From a virus: a stretch of 20,064 nt of DNA. The notes under the pieces were generated by a model that was not told where the DNA came from, searched no databases, and saw only the letters and a program-made list of their open reading frames with translations. This document shows, piece after piece, positions 1-5,135 of this stretch (positions within the stretch are counted from its first letter, which is position 1; each line of letters begins with the position of its first letter). The stretch is from the IMG/VR virus record IMGVR_UViG_3300022074_000489, positions 1 through 20,064 of that record. The stretch is one strand, 5' to 3'. The position numbers and the translations under genes were made by a program.

Positions 1-5
1 AGAAC

Positions 6-40
6 AGATTACATTACTAACATCACCAAAACAAAGAGGT
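6..40 (+). promoter_or_regulatory. Early promoter and leader, first copy (partial)
   Basis: TACATT at 10-15 is the -10 element. It is followed by an AC-rich leader with almost no G and an AGAGGT ribosome binding site before the ATG at 45. The -35 element and any upstream palindrome would lie outside the window. It is recognised by its match to seven complete copies downstream. Confidence 0.7.
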
Positions 41-44
41 TCCA

Positions 45-293
45 ATGAGAATATCAAGTAAGCAAGGCGCAACAATGACACCTAAGTGTGCAAACCTTAT
101 CAGAGACATGTACAAGTTAGTGAAGGATGGCTTCACGATTGATGAGGCAAAACAGTATCTTGAACTTGACGGTTGGCGATGCGACAAAGGCTATCTCCCG
201 ACAAAAGGAGACTGGAATAAAGCATCACAGCGTATCCGAATGGTTCAGGCCAGAAGACAGGCAGGAATGACCAACATCAAAGGCAGATGGTAG
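45..293 (+). CDS. Small early phage protein, unknown function
   Basis: This gene encodes 82 residues. The start at 45 is set by AGAGGT at 36-41 and the shared early leader. The protein is basic, with a helical middle (LIRDMYKLVKDGFTIDEAKQYL) and an Arg-rich C-terminal third. A small helix-turn-helix fold with nucleic-acid contact is conceivable, but I do not recognise the family. It is probably co-transcribed with the gene at 298, which starts 4 nt after its stop. Confidence 0.75.
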   Translation: MRISSKQGATMTPKCANLIRDMYKLVKDGFTIDEAKQYLELDGWRCDKGYLPTKGDWNKASQRIRMVQARRQAGMTNIKGRW

Positions 294-297
294 AACA

Positions 298-471
298 ATG
301 ATTGGTAAACTTTACACATTAAAGGTTGATTATGACTTTGGTAAGAAGGGAGACATAGTCTTGTATCTACGAGAAGATACACGATATGCTCAGCAACATT
401 GGGTTGTGCCACCAGATGGAAGACAACAATCAGTATGGGAAGGTCACTTAGAACCAGTGACCGCAGACTAA
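298..471 (+). CDS. Small SH3-like early protein
   Basis: This gene encodes 57 residues, with ATG at 298 and TAA at 469-471. It sits 4 nt behind the upstream gene and ends 2 nt before the GGACA-N5-TGTCC palindrome. The sequence (KKGDIVLYLRED near residue 16, then HWVVPPDG and WEGHLEPV) is mostly beta strands. It resembles the 'GD-hydrophobic-V' SH3-like proteins further right, where a Gly-Asp turn begins a small barrel. Upstream purines (GGCAGATGG) make only a weak ribosome binding site, so it may depend on translational coupling. No function can be assigned. Confidence 0.65.
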   Translation: MIGKLYTLKVDYDFGKKGDIVLYLREDTRYAQQHWVVPPDGRQQSVWEGHLEPVTAD

Positions 472-473
472 CC

Positions 474-516
474 GGACAAATTCTGTCCTTGCAATATCCA
501 ACCAACAGATTATATT
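474..516 (+). promoter_or_regulatory. Palindromic operator plus sigma70-like promoter
   Basis: GGACA 474-478, AATTC, TGTCC 484-488 form the palindrome. TTGCAA 489-494 directly abuts it as -35, followed by 16 nt and TATATT 511-516 as -10. The palindrome centre lies 30 nt before the -10 element. The promoter drives the gene at 547. Confidence 0.75.
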
Positions 517-546
517 ACTAACATCACTCAAACAAACGAGGTCATT

Positions 547-750
547 ATGTTAAAGCGTAGCAAGTACTCACCAAGATTCACAACACTCAAAGAGGCTCAA
601 GAATGGGGTCGTAATCAAACCTTTGATGATGTATGGTTCTTGATCCACAACAGAGAAGATGAGGACTATCAGATGGTTAATGACAGTCGGCTTCACTATC
701 TCCAACATTGTTGGGGATTGGATATGAGAATACTTGAGACTTGGGAGTAA
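547..750 (+). CDS. Small early phage protein, unknown
   Basis: This gene encodes 67 residues, starting after GAGG at 538-541. It is rich in aromatic and charged residues (WFLIHNREDEDY, LHYLQHCWGLDMRILETWE). There is no membrane segment and no motif I recognise. It heads a two-gene unit with the protein at 753, two bases downstream. Cytoplasmic location is inferred from composition only. Confidence 0.75.
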   Translation: MLKRSKYSPRFTTLKEAQEWGRNQTFDDVWFLIHNREDEDYQMVNDSRLHYLQHCWGLDMRILETWE

Positions 751-752
751 AC

Positions 753-962
753 ATGTTGAATAGCCTCTACAAAGTCGGAGACTTATACACATACAACAAC
801 AAGGGTGCGACTACACTGTGTGATACATTGGTCGTGATACTGGGTCATGATCCCTACAGTGATAAGCATGTAAAGATCCAGTTCTTAAAGAACGGAATGA
901 TCGCACGAGGATGTTGGATAGGGTACTTGCTTCCAGTAGAAACGGACATATTTTGTCCTTGA
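753..962 (+). CDS. SH3-like 'KVGDLY' early protein
   Basis: This gene encodes 69 residues. ATG 753 is preferred to the upstream TTG at 741 because GGGAG at 743-747 has good spacing. YKVGDLYTY at residues 6-14 opens a predicted small beta barrel like those at 1015, 1294, 1473 and 1643. The last codons (encoding TDIFCP) overlap the palindrome at 944-958, so coding and regulatory DNA share bases. Function is unknown; such folds often bind protein or nucleic acid. Confidence 0.7.
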   Translation: MLNSLYKVGDLYTYNNKGATTLCDTLVVILGHDPYSDKHVKIQFLKNGMIARGCWIGYLLPVETDIFCP

Positions 963-986
963 TTATTTTCGACAACAGATTACATT
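944..986 (+). promoter_or_regulatory. Palindromic operator plus sigma70-like promoter
   Basis: GGACA 944-948, TATTT, TGTCC 954-958 form the palindrome. TTGATT 959-964 is -35, 16 nt follow, and TACATT 981-986 is -10. The palindrome overlaps the end of the preceding gene. Centre-to--10 distance is 30 nt. It drives the gene at 1015. Confidence 0.75.
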
Positions 987-1014
987 ATATACATCAACAA
1001 CAAACGAGGTCATT

Positions 1015-1239
1015 ATGAACATCAATGTAGGCAACTTAGTAAGAGTAAATTTAGGATTCTTTTCAGTCGAGGGCGATCCGCTCAGATGTGAACGCAAGTA
1101 TGCTTGGGGATTGGTCAAGGAGATCCGCAGAGAAGGCGAGCGATTTATGGTTCATTTCATAGAAGATAATCGAGAGTACCTTATCAAGAGATTCGACATA
1201 AAAACAGTTGTCACAGACGATGGACAAATTCTGTCCTAG
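1015..1239 (+). CDS. SH3-like 'VGNLVRV' early protein
   Basis: This gene encodes 74 residues, starting after ACGAGG in the shared leader. VGNLVRVNLG at residues 5-14, then WGLVKEI, RFMVHFIED and REYLIKRFDIKTV, give alternating strands with basic patches, consistent with an SH3/KOW-like barrel. The final codons (DGQILS and stop) form the next palindrome. It appears to be a single-gene unit between two early promoters. Nucleic-acid binding is possible but unproven. Confidence 0.75.
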   Translation: MNINVGNLVRVNLGFFSVEGDPLRCERKYAWGLVKEIRREGERFMVHFIEDNREYLIKRFDIKTVVTDDGQILS

Positions 1240-1265
1240 ACAAAACCAACCCAACTGATTATATT
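1222..1265 (+). promoter_or_regulatory. Palindromic operator plus sigma70-like promoter
   Basis: GGACA 1222-1226, AATTC, TGTCC 1232-1236 form the palindrome. TAGACA 1237-1242 is a weak -35, 17 nt follow, and TATATT 1260-1265 is -10. Centre-to--10 distance is 31 nt. It drives the three-gene unit starting at 1294. Confidence 0.75.
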
Positions 1266-1293
1266 ATAGACATCAACAGCAGAGAGGTATTCA

Positions 1294-1476
1294 ATGTGGA
1301 CAGAACAATTCAAACTCGGCAACTTGGTTAAGTACATAGATCCTTGTGACAAACATGGCATAGGAACCGGAGCCATAGGGATCATAACCGAGAAGATAAA
1401 CCGACATGGCAGATACGGAATACTGATTGGATACAGAACAGTTTATATTCAACACTGGCTATTGGTGAGACAATGA
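1294..1476 (+). CDS. SH3-like 'LGNLVKY' early protein
   Basis: This gene encodes 60 residues, starting after AGAGAGG. FKLGNLVKYIDP at residues 6-17, GAIGIITEK and YGILIGYRTVYIQHWLLV match the barrel pattern of its neighbours. The gene heads an operon whose next member starts inside its stop codon (ATGA at 1473-1476). It is probably a diverged paralogue of the proteins at 1473 and 1643. Role unknown. Confidence 0.75.
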   Translation: MWTEQFKLGNLVKYIDPCDKHGIGTGAIGIITEKINRHGRYGILIGYRTVYIQHWLLVRQ

Positions 1477-1661
1477 AAAGATTTAGTGTAGGGGACTTGG
1501 TGATATGTGATGATGGGCTTGTAGCCAGATACGATCGACTCTATCTCATCATCCAACGGTTCACTCAAACCCTTGTGCGGATACAATGTGTGAGAACAGG
1601 TAAAAAAGATATTGTTAATATTGACTGGTTAAGGGAGGCCCCATGCTCAAGTACAAGATAG
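1473..1661 (+). CDS. SH3-like 'VGDLVIC' early protein
   Basis: This gene encodes 62 residues and shares a 4-nt ATGA overlap with the gene before it, typical of translational coupling. FSVGDLVICDDG at residues 4-15 is followed by strand-like segments (LYLIIQRF, LVRIQCV) and the closing KDIVNIDWLRE. This matches the local 'GDLV' family pattern. The end overlaps the next gene by 19 nt. Function is not known. Confidence 0.75.
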   Translation: MKRFSVGDLVICDDGLVARYDRLYLIIQRFTQTLVRIQCVRTGKKDIVNIDWLREAPCSSTR

Positions 1662-1855
1662 GTGACCTAGTAGAATGGAACTGTTGGTATGATGAGTGGG
1701 CACTAGCCATAATCACAGAAGAAGAAACACCATATACTAAACTAGGATACAGGATAAAGTTTGTCCAAGTGGACTCCTCCATCTATGTAGGTCAACACTC
1801 TCTAAGGCTACCCACCTACTACCCTACCCCTATGGGGTATCCAAAACTCCCATAA
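1643..1855 (+). CDS. SH3-like 'IGDLVEW' early protein
   Basis: This gene encodes 70 residues. ATG 1643 follows GGGAGG at 1633-1638, itself inside the preceding gene. YKIGDLVEWNCWYDEW at residues 4-19 closely parallels the KVGDYVEW start of the protein at 14448, linking early and late copies of the fold. The C-terminal tail is Pro-rich (YYPTPMGYPKLP) and its codons include a 6-bp hairpin (1825-1839, TACCCC/GGGGTA with TAT loop) that might slow transcription at the end of the unit. Confidence 0.75.
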   Translation: MLKYKIGDLVEWNCWYDEWALAIITEEETPYTKLGYRIKFVQVDSSIYVGQHSLRLPTYYPTPMGYPKLP

Positions 1856-1978
1856 ACGGTCATTTATAGGCCCTAAACGCTAAACTGGTGTCTATGCACA
1901 TATGAACGGATACAACGCTTGTATGACTGTATCTGAGGCATCTACGGTATAACTATTAACTACAACAAGGATTCGACA

Positions 1979-2203
1979 ATGAACCGACAAGATTCCCCCG
2001 AAAAACCACAGCAACCCTTATTTCAGCAGGTCACAAGCGTAATCCAAGCGATTGAGATCATAGAGGGCGATTGCGAAAGCGCAAGCTACGCTCAAGCGTT
2101 CCAATACCTCATAGACACAGGTGTCGTGTGGACATTGCAAGGATGGTATGGGCGCACCGCAACGGGCTTGATCAACTTGAGGATATGCAAGCGTAAGTCT
2201 TGA
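1979..2203 (+). CDS. Small conserved phage protein (DUF7417-like)
   Basis: This gene encodes 74 residues, starting after AAGGA at 1968-1972. The core AFQYLIDTGVVWTLQGWYGR at about residues 40-59 resembles a short helical protein I recall from many phages, where 'LIDTG..W.LQG.YGR.A..LI' is conserved. The molecular role of that family is unknown to me. The gene stands alone: 123 nt of unassigned DNA precede it, with no convincing promoter, and a structured regulatory gap follows. Its stop overlaps a TTGACA-containing 12-mer repeat. Confidence 0.75.
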   Translation: MNRQDSPEKPQQPLFQQVTSVIQAIEIIEGDCESASYAQAFQYLIDTGVVWTLQGWYGRTATGLINLRICKRKS

Positions 2204-2287
2204 CACGCGCTTATCTCTCTTAGGGAGAGATCTTATGCCACTTGCGTAACGCACCCCGTTTTTAAGGAACTTAAAAAGTCTTGACAC
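2195..2287 (+). repeat. AAGTCTTGACAC direct repeats flanking hairpins
   Basis: The 12-mer AAGTCTTGACAC occurs at 2195-2206 and 2276-2287. Between them lie a 7-bp hairpin (ATCTCTC 2213-2219 with GAGAGAT 2225-2231) and an 8-bp A/T-rich hairpin (TTTTTAAG 2259-2266 with CTTAAAAA 2270-2277). The TTGACA part could be a -35 element, but no -10 stands at the right distance from either copy. The hairpins may end transcription of the gene before. Confidence 0.5.
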
Positions 2288-2296
2288 ATGCGCATG

Positions 2297-2314
2297 TTAT
2301 GCCATTTGGCATAA
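2297..2314. promoter_or_regulatory. Perfect TTATGCCA palindrome (second operator type)
   Basis: TTATGCCA-TT-TGGCATAA is an 18-bp perfect palindrome, typical of a dimeric repressor site. A degenerate copy begins at 2233 (TTATGCCA, then CT and TGCGTAA). A copy with one mismatch lies at 5817-5834. The binding protein is not identifiable here. Confidence 0.55.
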
Positions 2315-2318
2315 AGAT

Positions 2319-2364
2319 AAATACTTTACATTTCGATATTATATAAAATACTTTACATTTCGAT
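2319..2364 (+). repeat. Tandem AAATACTTTACATTTCGAT repeat
   Basis: The 19-mer AAATACTTTACATTTCGAT occurs exactly at 2319-2337 and 2346-2364, a period of 27 bp, separated by A/T-only sequence. A third exact copy is at 3705-3723. All are noncoding and lie upstream of an early promoter cassette. They may be protein-binding iterons or an unrecognised promoter class. Confidence 0.7.
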
Positions 2365-2409
2365 ATACAAACGCTCCAAATCCACAAACCAGCAGGCCAC
2401 GACCAATGC

Positions 2410-2469
2410 GGACAGATTATGTCCAAAGTAAACAAAGTGATTTGACAAATCTCCAGAACTGATTATATT
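2410..2469 (+). promoter_or_regulatory. Palindromic operator plus consensus sigma70 promoter
   Basis: GGACA 2410-2414, GATTA, TGTCC 2420-2424 form the palindrome. TTGACA 2442-2447 is a perfect -35, 16 nt follow, and TATATT 2464-2469 is -10. The palindrome centre is 47 nt before -10, the longest distance in the set, and this copy has the best -35. It drives the gene at 2500. Confidence 0.8.
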
Positions 2470-2499
2470 ACTAACATCACAAACAACAACGAGGTTTTT

Positions 2500-2826
2500 A
2501 TGAATATCGAAACTCTAACCACTACTCAACTTGAAACTGTTATCTCTAACTATCGTTACCTAGTAGAAGCCAAGATGATCAAAGCAAACTGGACTGATCA
2601 ACTAGGAAACTCTCTTCTCGATTGGGTTCTTGCTTGTGCTTCAGAACTAGAGATCAGACAAGACGACACCGATTATCTAACTAGGGATCAGATGGCCGAC
2701 ATCTTAGGGAATGACGCTTATATCCATGTTAATGACTATGAGGATCTTGAGTATGTCTCAGAACAGATGAGAAAGGTCACTTATGTGGAAGGTCTTTCTG
2801 GTCGTAGAAACATGGTACTCTGCTAA
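2500..2826 (+). CDS. Acidic helical early protein, unknown
   Basis: This gene encodes 108 residues, starting after ACGAGG. The protein is acidic and mostly helical: LTTTQLETVISNYRYLVEAK at residues 6-25, then LLDWVLACASELEIR, then a DQMADILGNDAYIHVNDYEDLEYVSEQM stretch. There is no membrane segment or catalytic motif. It is a single-gene unit between its own promoter and the palindrome at 2833. Family not recognised. Confidence 0.8.
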   Translation: MNIETLTTTQLETVISNYRYLVEAKMIKANWTDQLGNSLLDWVLACASELEIRQDDTDYLTRDQMADILGNDAYIHVNDYEDLEYVSEQMRKVTYVEGLSGRRNMVLC

Positions 2827-2832
2827 CAACCC

Positions 2833-2885
2833 GGACAGAAAGTGTCCAAAACCTTTCTTGCTTATTCTCCAGAACTGATTATATT
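2833..2885 (+). promoter_or_regulatory. Palindromic operator plus sigma70-like promoter
   Basis: GGACA 2833-2837, GAAAG, TGTCC 2843-2847 form the palindrome. TTGCTT 2858-2863 is -35, 16 nt follow, and TATATT 2880-2885 is -10. Centre-to--10 distance is 40 nt. It drives the gene at 2916. Confidence 0.75.
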
Positions 2886-2915
2886 ATATACATCAAACAA
2901 ACAAACGAGGTCTTT

Positions 2916-3182
2916 ATGACAAACGAACAAATCATCCGCTCTTTCCTCTCCGATCGTTCATCAGATACTAACAAGCGCAAAGCACTTTCGATCAGAGATG
3001 GTAAACTCTACTCCTATAACCTAATGATAGGGGAGTATATCCATACTCCAGATCAAGGCTTCAGCGGACTGCTTATCCATGACCATACTGCCACAGGACA
3101 AGGATTCGTCTCAATGACAACCTCTCAGCATGTGAGTCTCCTCAAGAGACTTACCGAATGGCATCCCAGACAGATCAAGTAA
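2916..3182 (+). CDS. Small early phage protein, unknown
   Basis: This gene encodes 88 residues, starting after ACGAGG in the shared leader. The order is a charged N-terminal helix (NEQIIRSFLSDRSSDTNKRK), strands (LSIRDGKLYSYNLMIGEYI), a Gly/His-containing loop (LLIHDHTATGQGFVSM) and a C-terminal helix. The layout suggests a compact alpha-beta domain. I recognise no family and see no export signal. Confidence 0.8.
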   Translation: MTNEQIIRSFLSDRSSDTNKRKALSIRDGKLYSYNLMIGEYIHTPDQGFSGLLIHDHTATGQGFVSMTTSQHVSLLKRLTEWHPRQIK

Positions 3183-3238
3183 CTGCTACCGTCCTACCCC
3201 TTACCCCTTAACCAATAACCATTAATACAGAGGTTCAC

Positions 3239-3424
3239 ATGAACACATCATATTATTTATTACTCTCTTATATTGTCCTCGGCTTTACAACAATCCTCTC
3301 CGCTTGCTTCTCAGCAAACGCCGGAACTCACTCCGATCAACTGCCTTCGGCCACAGTCGAGATCGTTGATGCAGAGATCGAGATTATTGATAACACCGTT
3401 GGCTATGCCATCATCTTGGACTAA
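3239..3424 (+). CDS. Small predicted lipoprotein
   Basis: This gene encodes 61 residues, starting after AGAGG. A hydrophobic N-terminal segment (YYLLLSYIVLGFTTILSAC, residues 5-23) ends in ILSAC, an acceptable lipobox with Cys 23, followed by a small-residue linker and an acidic tail rich in E, I and V. The n-region lacks a positive charge, which weakens the call; a plain membrane anchor is the alternative. Small phage lipoproteins are known to act in superinfection exclusion, but nothing here proves that role. Confidence 0.6.
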   Translation: MNTSYYLLLSYIVLGFTTILSACFSANAGTHSDQLPSATVEIVDAEIEIIDNTVGYAIILD

Positions 3425-3434
3425 GGAGTTACAC

Positions 3435-3662
3435 ATGAGCAGTTCATTTTTCGCTAAGTTTTCAAAGCCAACATCAAACAACTCTTTAGGAGTTACCACA
3501 CGAGAAGCGCGAGCACTCGCAGAGGAATTACGCATGCGTGTCTATGTGATCTATTTTTCAGCAACTGACGAATTTGATTACACTGAGATTCAGCCGGATG
3601 CTTCAGCCACGATCATGCGTGTCGTACGCCCTCCCGCCTTCAAAGATGAAGATTGGGACTAA
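3435..3662 (+). CDS. Small early phage protein, unknown
   Basis: This gene encodes 75 residues. ATG 3435 follows AAGGAG at 3423-3428, ten bases after the lipoprotein gene stops, so the two are probably one operon. A longer reading from further upstream in this frame would overlap the lipoprotein gene and has no ribosome site. The middle (TTREARALAEELRMRVYVIYFSA) suggests a helix then a strand, and the C-terminus is acidic. Not recognised. Confidence 0.75.
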   Translation: MSSSFFAKFSKPTSNNSLGVTTREARALAEELRMRVYVIYFSATDEFDYTEIQPDASATIMRVVRPPAFKDEDWD

Positions 3663-3672
3663 CCCATAACCG

Positions 3673-3690
3673 AGGGGCCGCAAGGCCCTT
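3673..3690 (+). terminator. GNRA-capped hairpin after an early operon
   Basis: GGGCC 3675-3679, GCAA loop, GGCCC 3684-3688, with A-U and G-U pairs extending the stem outward, lie 13 nt past a stop codon. No U-tract follows, so this may act as an RNA end-stabiliser or a weak terminator. Confidence 0.45.
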
Positions 3691-3704
3691 CACAGGGAGC
3701 CCCC

Positions 3705-3723
3705 AAATACTTTACATTTCGAT
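3705..3723 (+). repeat. Third AAATACTTTACATTTCGAT copy
   Basis: This is an exact copy of the tandem 19-mer at 2319 and 2346. It stands immediately before a GC-rich structured stretch (3723-3803). Confidence 0.65.
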
Positions 3724-3803
3724 GCGCAGCAGCGCACGTGGGAGCATCTTCACTTCGTTACGGCAGAAATTCCCGCTCTGCGGCGGATCAAAAATCTGCC
3801 GTA
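3723..3803 (+). other. GC-rich noncoding stretch with nested hairpins
   Basis: TGCGC 3723-3727 pairs with GCGCA 3732-3736. TACGGCAGA 3759-3767 pairs with TCTGCCGTA 3795-3803, and inside that loop CCGC 3773-3776 pairs with GCGG 3780-3783. Composition is clearly more GC-rich than its surroundings. It could be a structured RNA or a protein-binding region. The weak reading frames across it have no ribosome site. Confidence 0.45.
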
Positions 3804-3827
3804 TGAAGTGGAAAGGTTATTTCAAGC

Positions 3828-3880
3828 GGACAAATTATGTCCGTTTCCAAGTAGACGATCTCTTCAAAATCGATTAAATT
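3828..3880 (+). promoter_or_regulatory. Palindromic operator plus promoter variant
   Basis: GGACA 3828-3832, AATTA, TGTCC 3838-3842 form the palindrome. TAGACG 3852-3857 is a weak -35, 17 nt follow, and TAAATT 3875-3880 is -10. Centre-to--10 distance is 40 nt. The leader differs from the others and carries AAAAGGAG. Confidence 0.7.
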
Positions 3881-3906
3881 ATATACATAACGAAAAGGAG
3901 TTATTT

Positions 3907-4485
3907 ATGAGAACATTCACTATCACGATTTCACCTCTTAGAATTGGCTATGTTGAAGAGCGATCTGTGTTCCGTCCGTCCCCAGTTAAAAAGCGAAAAG
4001 GTTACAAGTATGTTGCTGAATGGCGTACAGCATGGGGCCAGGCTCATGGAGTTATGGATCAGACTAAAGCAGGAAAAGAGGAAATGATCCGCTTGATGGT
4101 TGAACCCTTAGAGCGAGCCATGCAAGCACTCAAGAAAGCACAAGCCCGATTTGATGCAAAGTATAAAGGCTTCAGATATGAAGATCATATCACCGGATAC
4201 GAGATCCCTTATCCAGAAATTCCATCCGCTCGGCGACCAATCATGTCTAGAGCATGGAATAGCATGACACGAGAATCGTTGATCTTAGAGCAGGCTGAGC
4301 AGCAGGCCAAAGGAAAGATTCGCAATGTGATCCAAGCGTATCAAAGCAGAGAATTTGCAACCGCAAAGGGATGCTATTTTGATCTGAATCAGTGGTACTT
4401 GAAATTGTGTATGGTCGCTAGACCGGATCACCATGATGTAACTTTCAAAAACAATGACAAGTTTATTCAATCTTTTCGTAAATAA
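3907..4485 (+). CDS. Basic helical early protein, unknown
   Basis: This gene encodes 192 residues. ATG 3907 follows AAAAGGAG. An in-frame ATG at 3808 is rejected because it would place coding sequence across the palindrome and promoter. The N-terminal part is strand-rich (RTFTITISPLRIGYVEERSVF), followed by a long helical region with A/K/E-rich stretches (RAMQALKKAQARFDAK, RESLILEQAEQQAKGKIRNVIQAYQ). It is the largest early protein here. No enzyme motif is visible and the family is not recognised. Confidence 0.8.
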   Translation: MRTFTITISPLRIGYVEERSVFRPSPVKKRKGYKYVAEWRTAWGQAHGVMDQTKAGKEEMIRLMVEPLERAMQALKKAQARFDAKYKGFRYEDHITGYEIPYPEIPSARRPIMSRAWNSMTRESLILEQAEQQAKGKIRNVIQAYQSREFATAKGCYFDLNQWYLKLCMVARPDHHDVTFKNNDKFIQSFRK

Positions 4486-4543
4486 CCTGTCTGTATTTTT
4501 AAAACCTTCCCTAATCTCTGTATAACATCAAAAGGAGTAAAGC

Positions 4544-4669
4544 ATGATAGACTTTATTATTTTCAACTCAGTTATGACTTTCGGTCTGATTTCTGCATTC
4601 GTAATCATCTATGGTTCATTTGTTGTAATGAACAACGAGTTCGAAAGCCGGACAAATTCTGTCCAATAA
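4544..4669 (+). CDS. Tiny single-span membrane protein
   Basis: This gene encodes 41 residues, with AAAGGAG at 4531-4537 and ATG at 4544. The hydrophobic segment covers about residues 4-29 (FIIFNSVMTFGLISAFVIIY and following), then a short charged tail ending NEFESRTNSVQ. It is a likely inner-membrane peptide. Its last codons contain the GGACA-N5-TGTCC palindrome at 4650-4664. Function unknown; small phage membrane peptides often affect host membrane proteins or lysis timing. Confidence 0.7.
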   Translation: MIDFIIFNSVMTFGLISAFVIIYGSFVVMNNEFESRTNSVQ

Positions 4670-4702
4670 GGATTTGACGATCCCTTCAAAATCGATTAAA
4701 TT
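4650..4702 (+). promoter_or_regulatory. Palindromic operator plus promoter variant
   Basis: GGACA 4650-4654, AATTC, TGTCC 4660-4664 form the palindrome. TTGACG 4674-4679 is -35, 17 nt follow, and TAAATT 4697-4702 is -10. Centre-to--10 distance is 40 nt. It drives the gene at 4730 and probably the following tiny genes. Confidence 0.75.
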
Positions 4703-4729
4703 ATATATATAAACAACCAAGAGGTAAAT

Positions 4730-5017
4730 ATGAAATTCACTAAAGCAAAGAACTCTCAAGATATGATCGCATCAGCCGAGCGAATCGACAGACTCGGATC
4801 TAAGCGGTTCGCAACTAACACTAGCGATCAACGACTTAACGATCTGAACGCTCGTTTAAACAAGGTCTGTGCGTTCATGGAGGATTTAGCCCTTGATCTT
4901 CTAGACAATGACAACAAGAGATCATACGGTGGCTCTCTCATGAAACTCAATGCAGAAGAGGCCGCGAGTCTTCAGAGCGAGATCAACGAAGAATGTGGCG
5001 TCGAGGTACAACAATGA
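4730..5017 (+). CDS. Small charged early protein, unknown
   Basis: This gene encodes 95 residues, starting after AAGAGGT. The protein is hydrophilic and helical, with heptad-like spacing in RLNDLNARLNKVCAFMEDLALDLLD (about residues 41-65), suggesting a coiled coil, and a Glu-rich C-terminus. The stop overlaps the next start (ATGA at 5014-5017). No recognised domain. Confidence 0.75.
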   Translation: MKFTKAKNSQDMIASAERIDRLGSKRFATNTSDQRLNDLNARLNKVCAFMEDLALDLLDNDNKRSYGGSLMKLNAEEAASLQSEINEECGVEVQQ

Positions 5018-5100
5018 CAATACAGGAAATCGCCATGCTCTTTCCCTTGCTTATTTGCATCGGATACATTTGGGCACTCATCCACGATATGATATTTTAA
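5014..5100 (+). CDS. Tiny membrane peptide
   Basis: This gene encodes 28 residues and is coupled by ATGA to the gene before it. Almost the whole chain is one hydrophobic span (IAMLFPLLICIGYIWALI, residues 6-23) with an acidic start and a short end. Evidence is the tight overlap, the clear transmembrane composition and two similar neighbours. A chance reading frame cannot be excluded. Confidence 0.55.
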   Translation: MTIQEIAMLFPLLICIGYIWALIHDMIF

Positions 5101-5135
5101 CTTAAACTTTTTTAACTCAAAACACTGGAGATCAC

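Noticed and set aside
3653-3877. A 74-codon frame across the GC-rich island and the early promoter
   Set aside because: No ribosome site; it overlaps hairpins, the palindrome and the promoter, and its product looks random.
3808-3906. Upstream in-frame extension of the gene at 3907
   Set aside because: The extension would make the palindrome, -35 and -10 coding, while ATG 3907 has a perfect AAAAGGAG.
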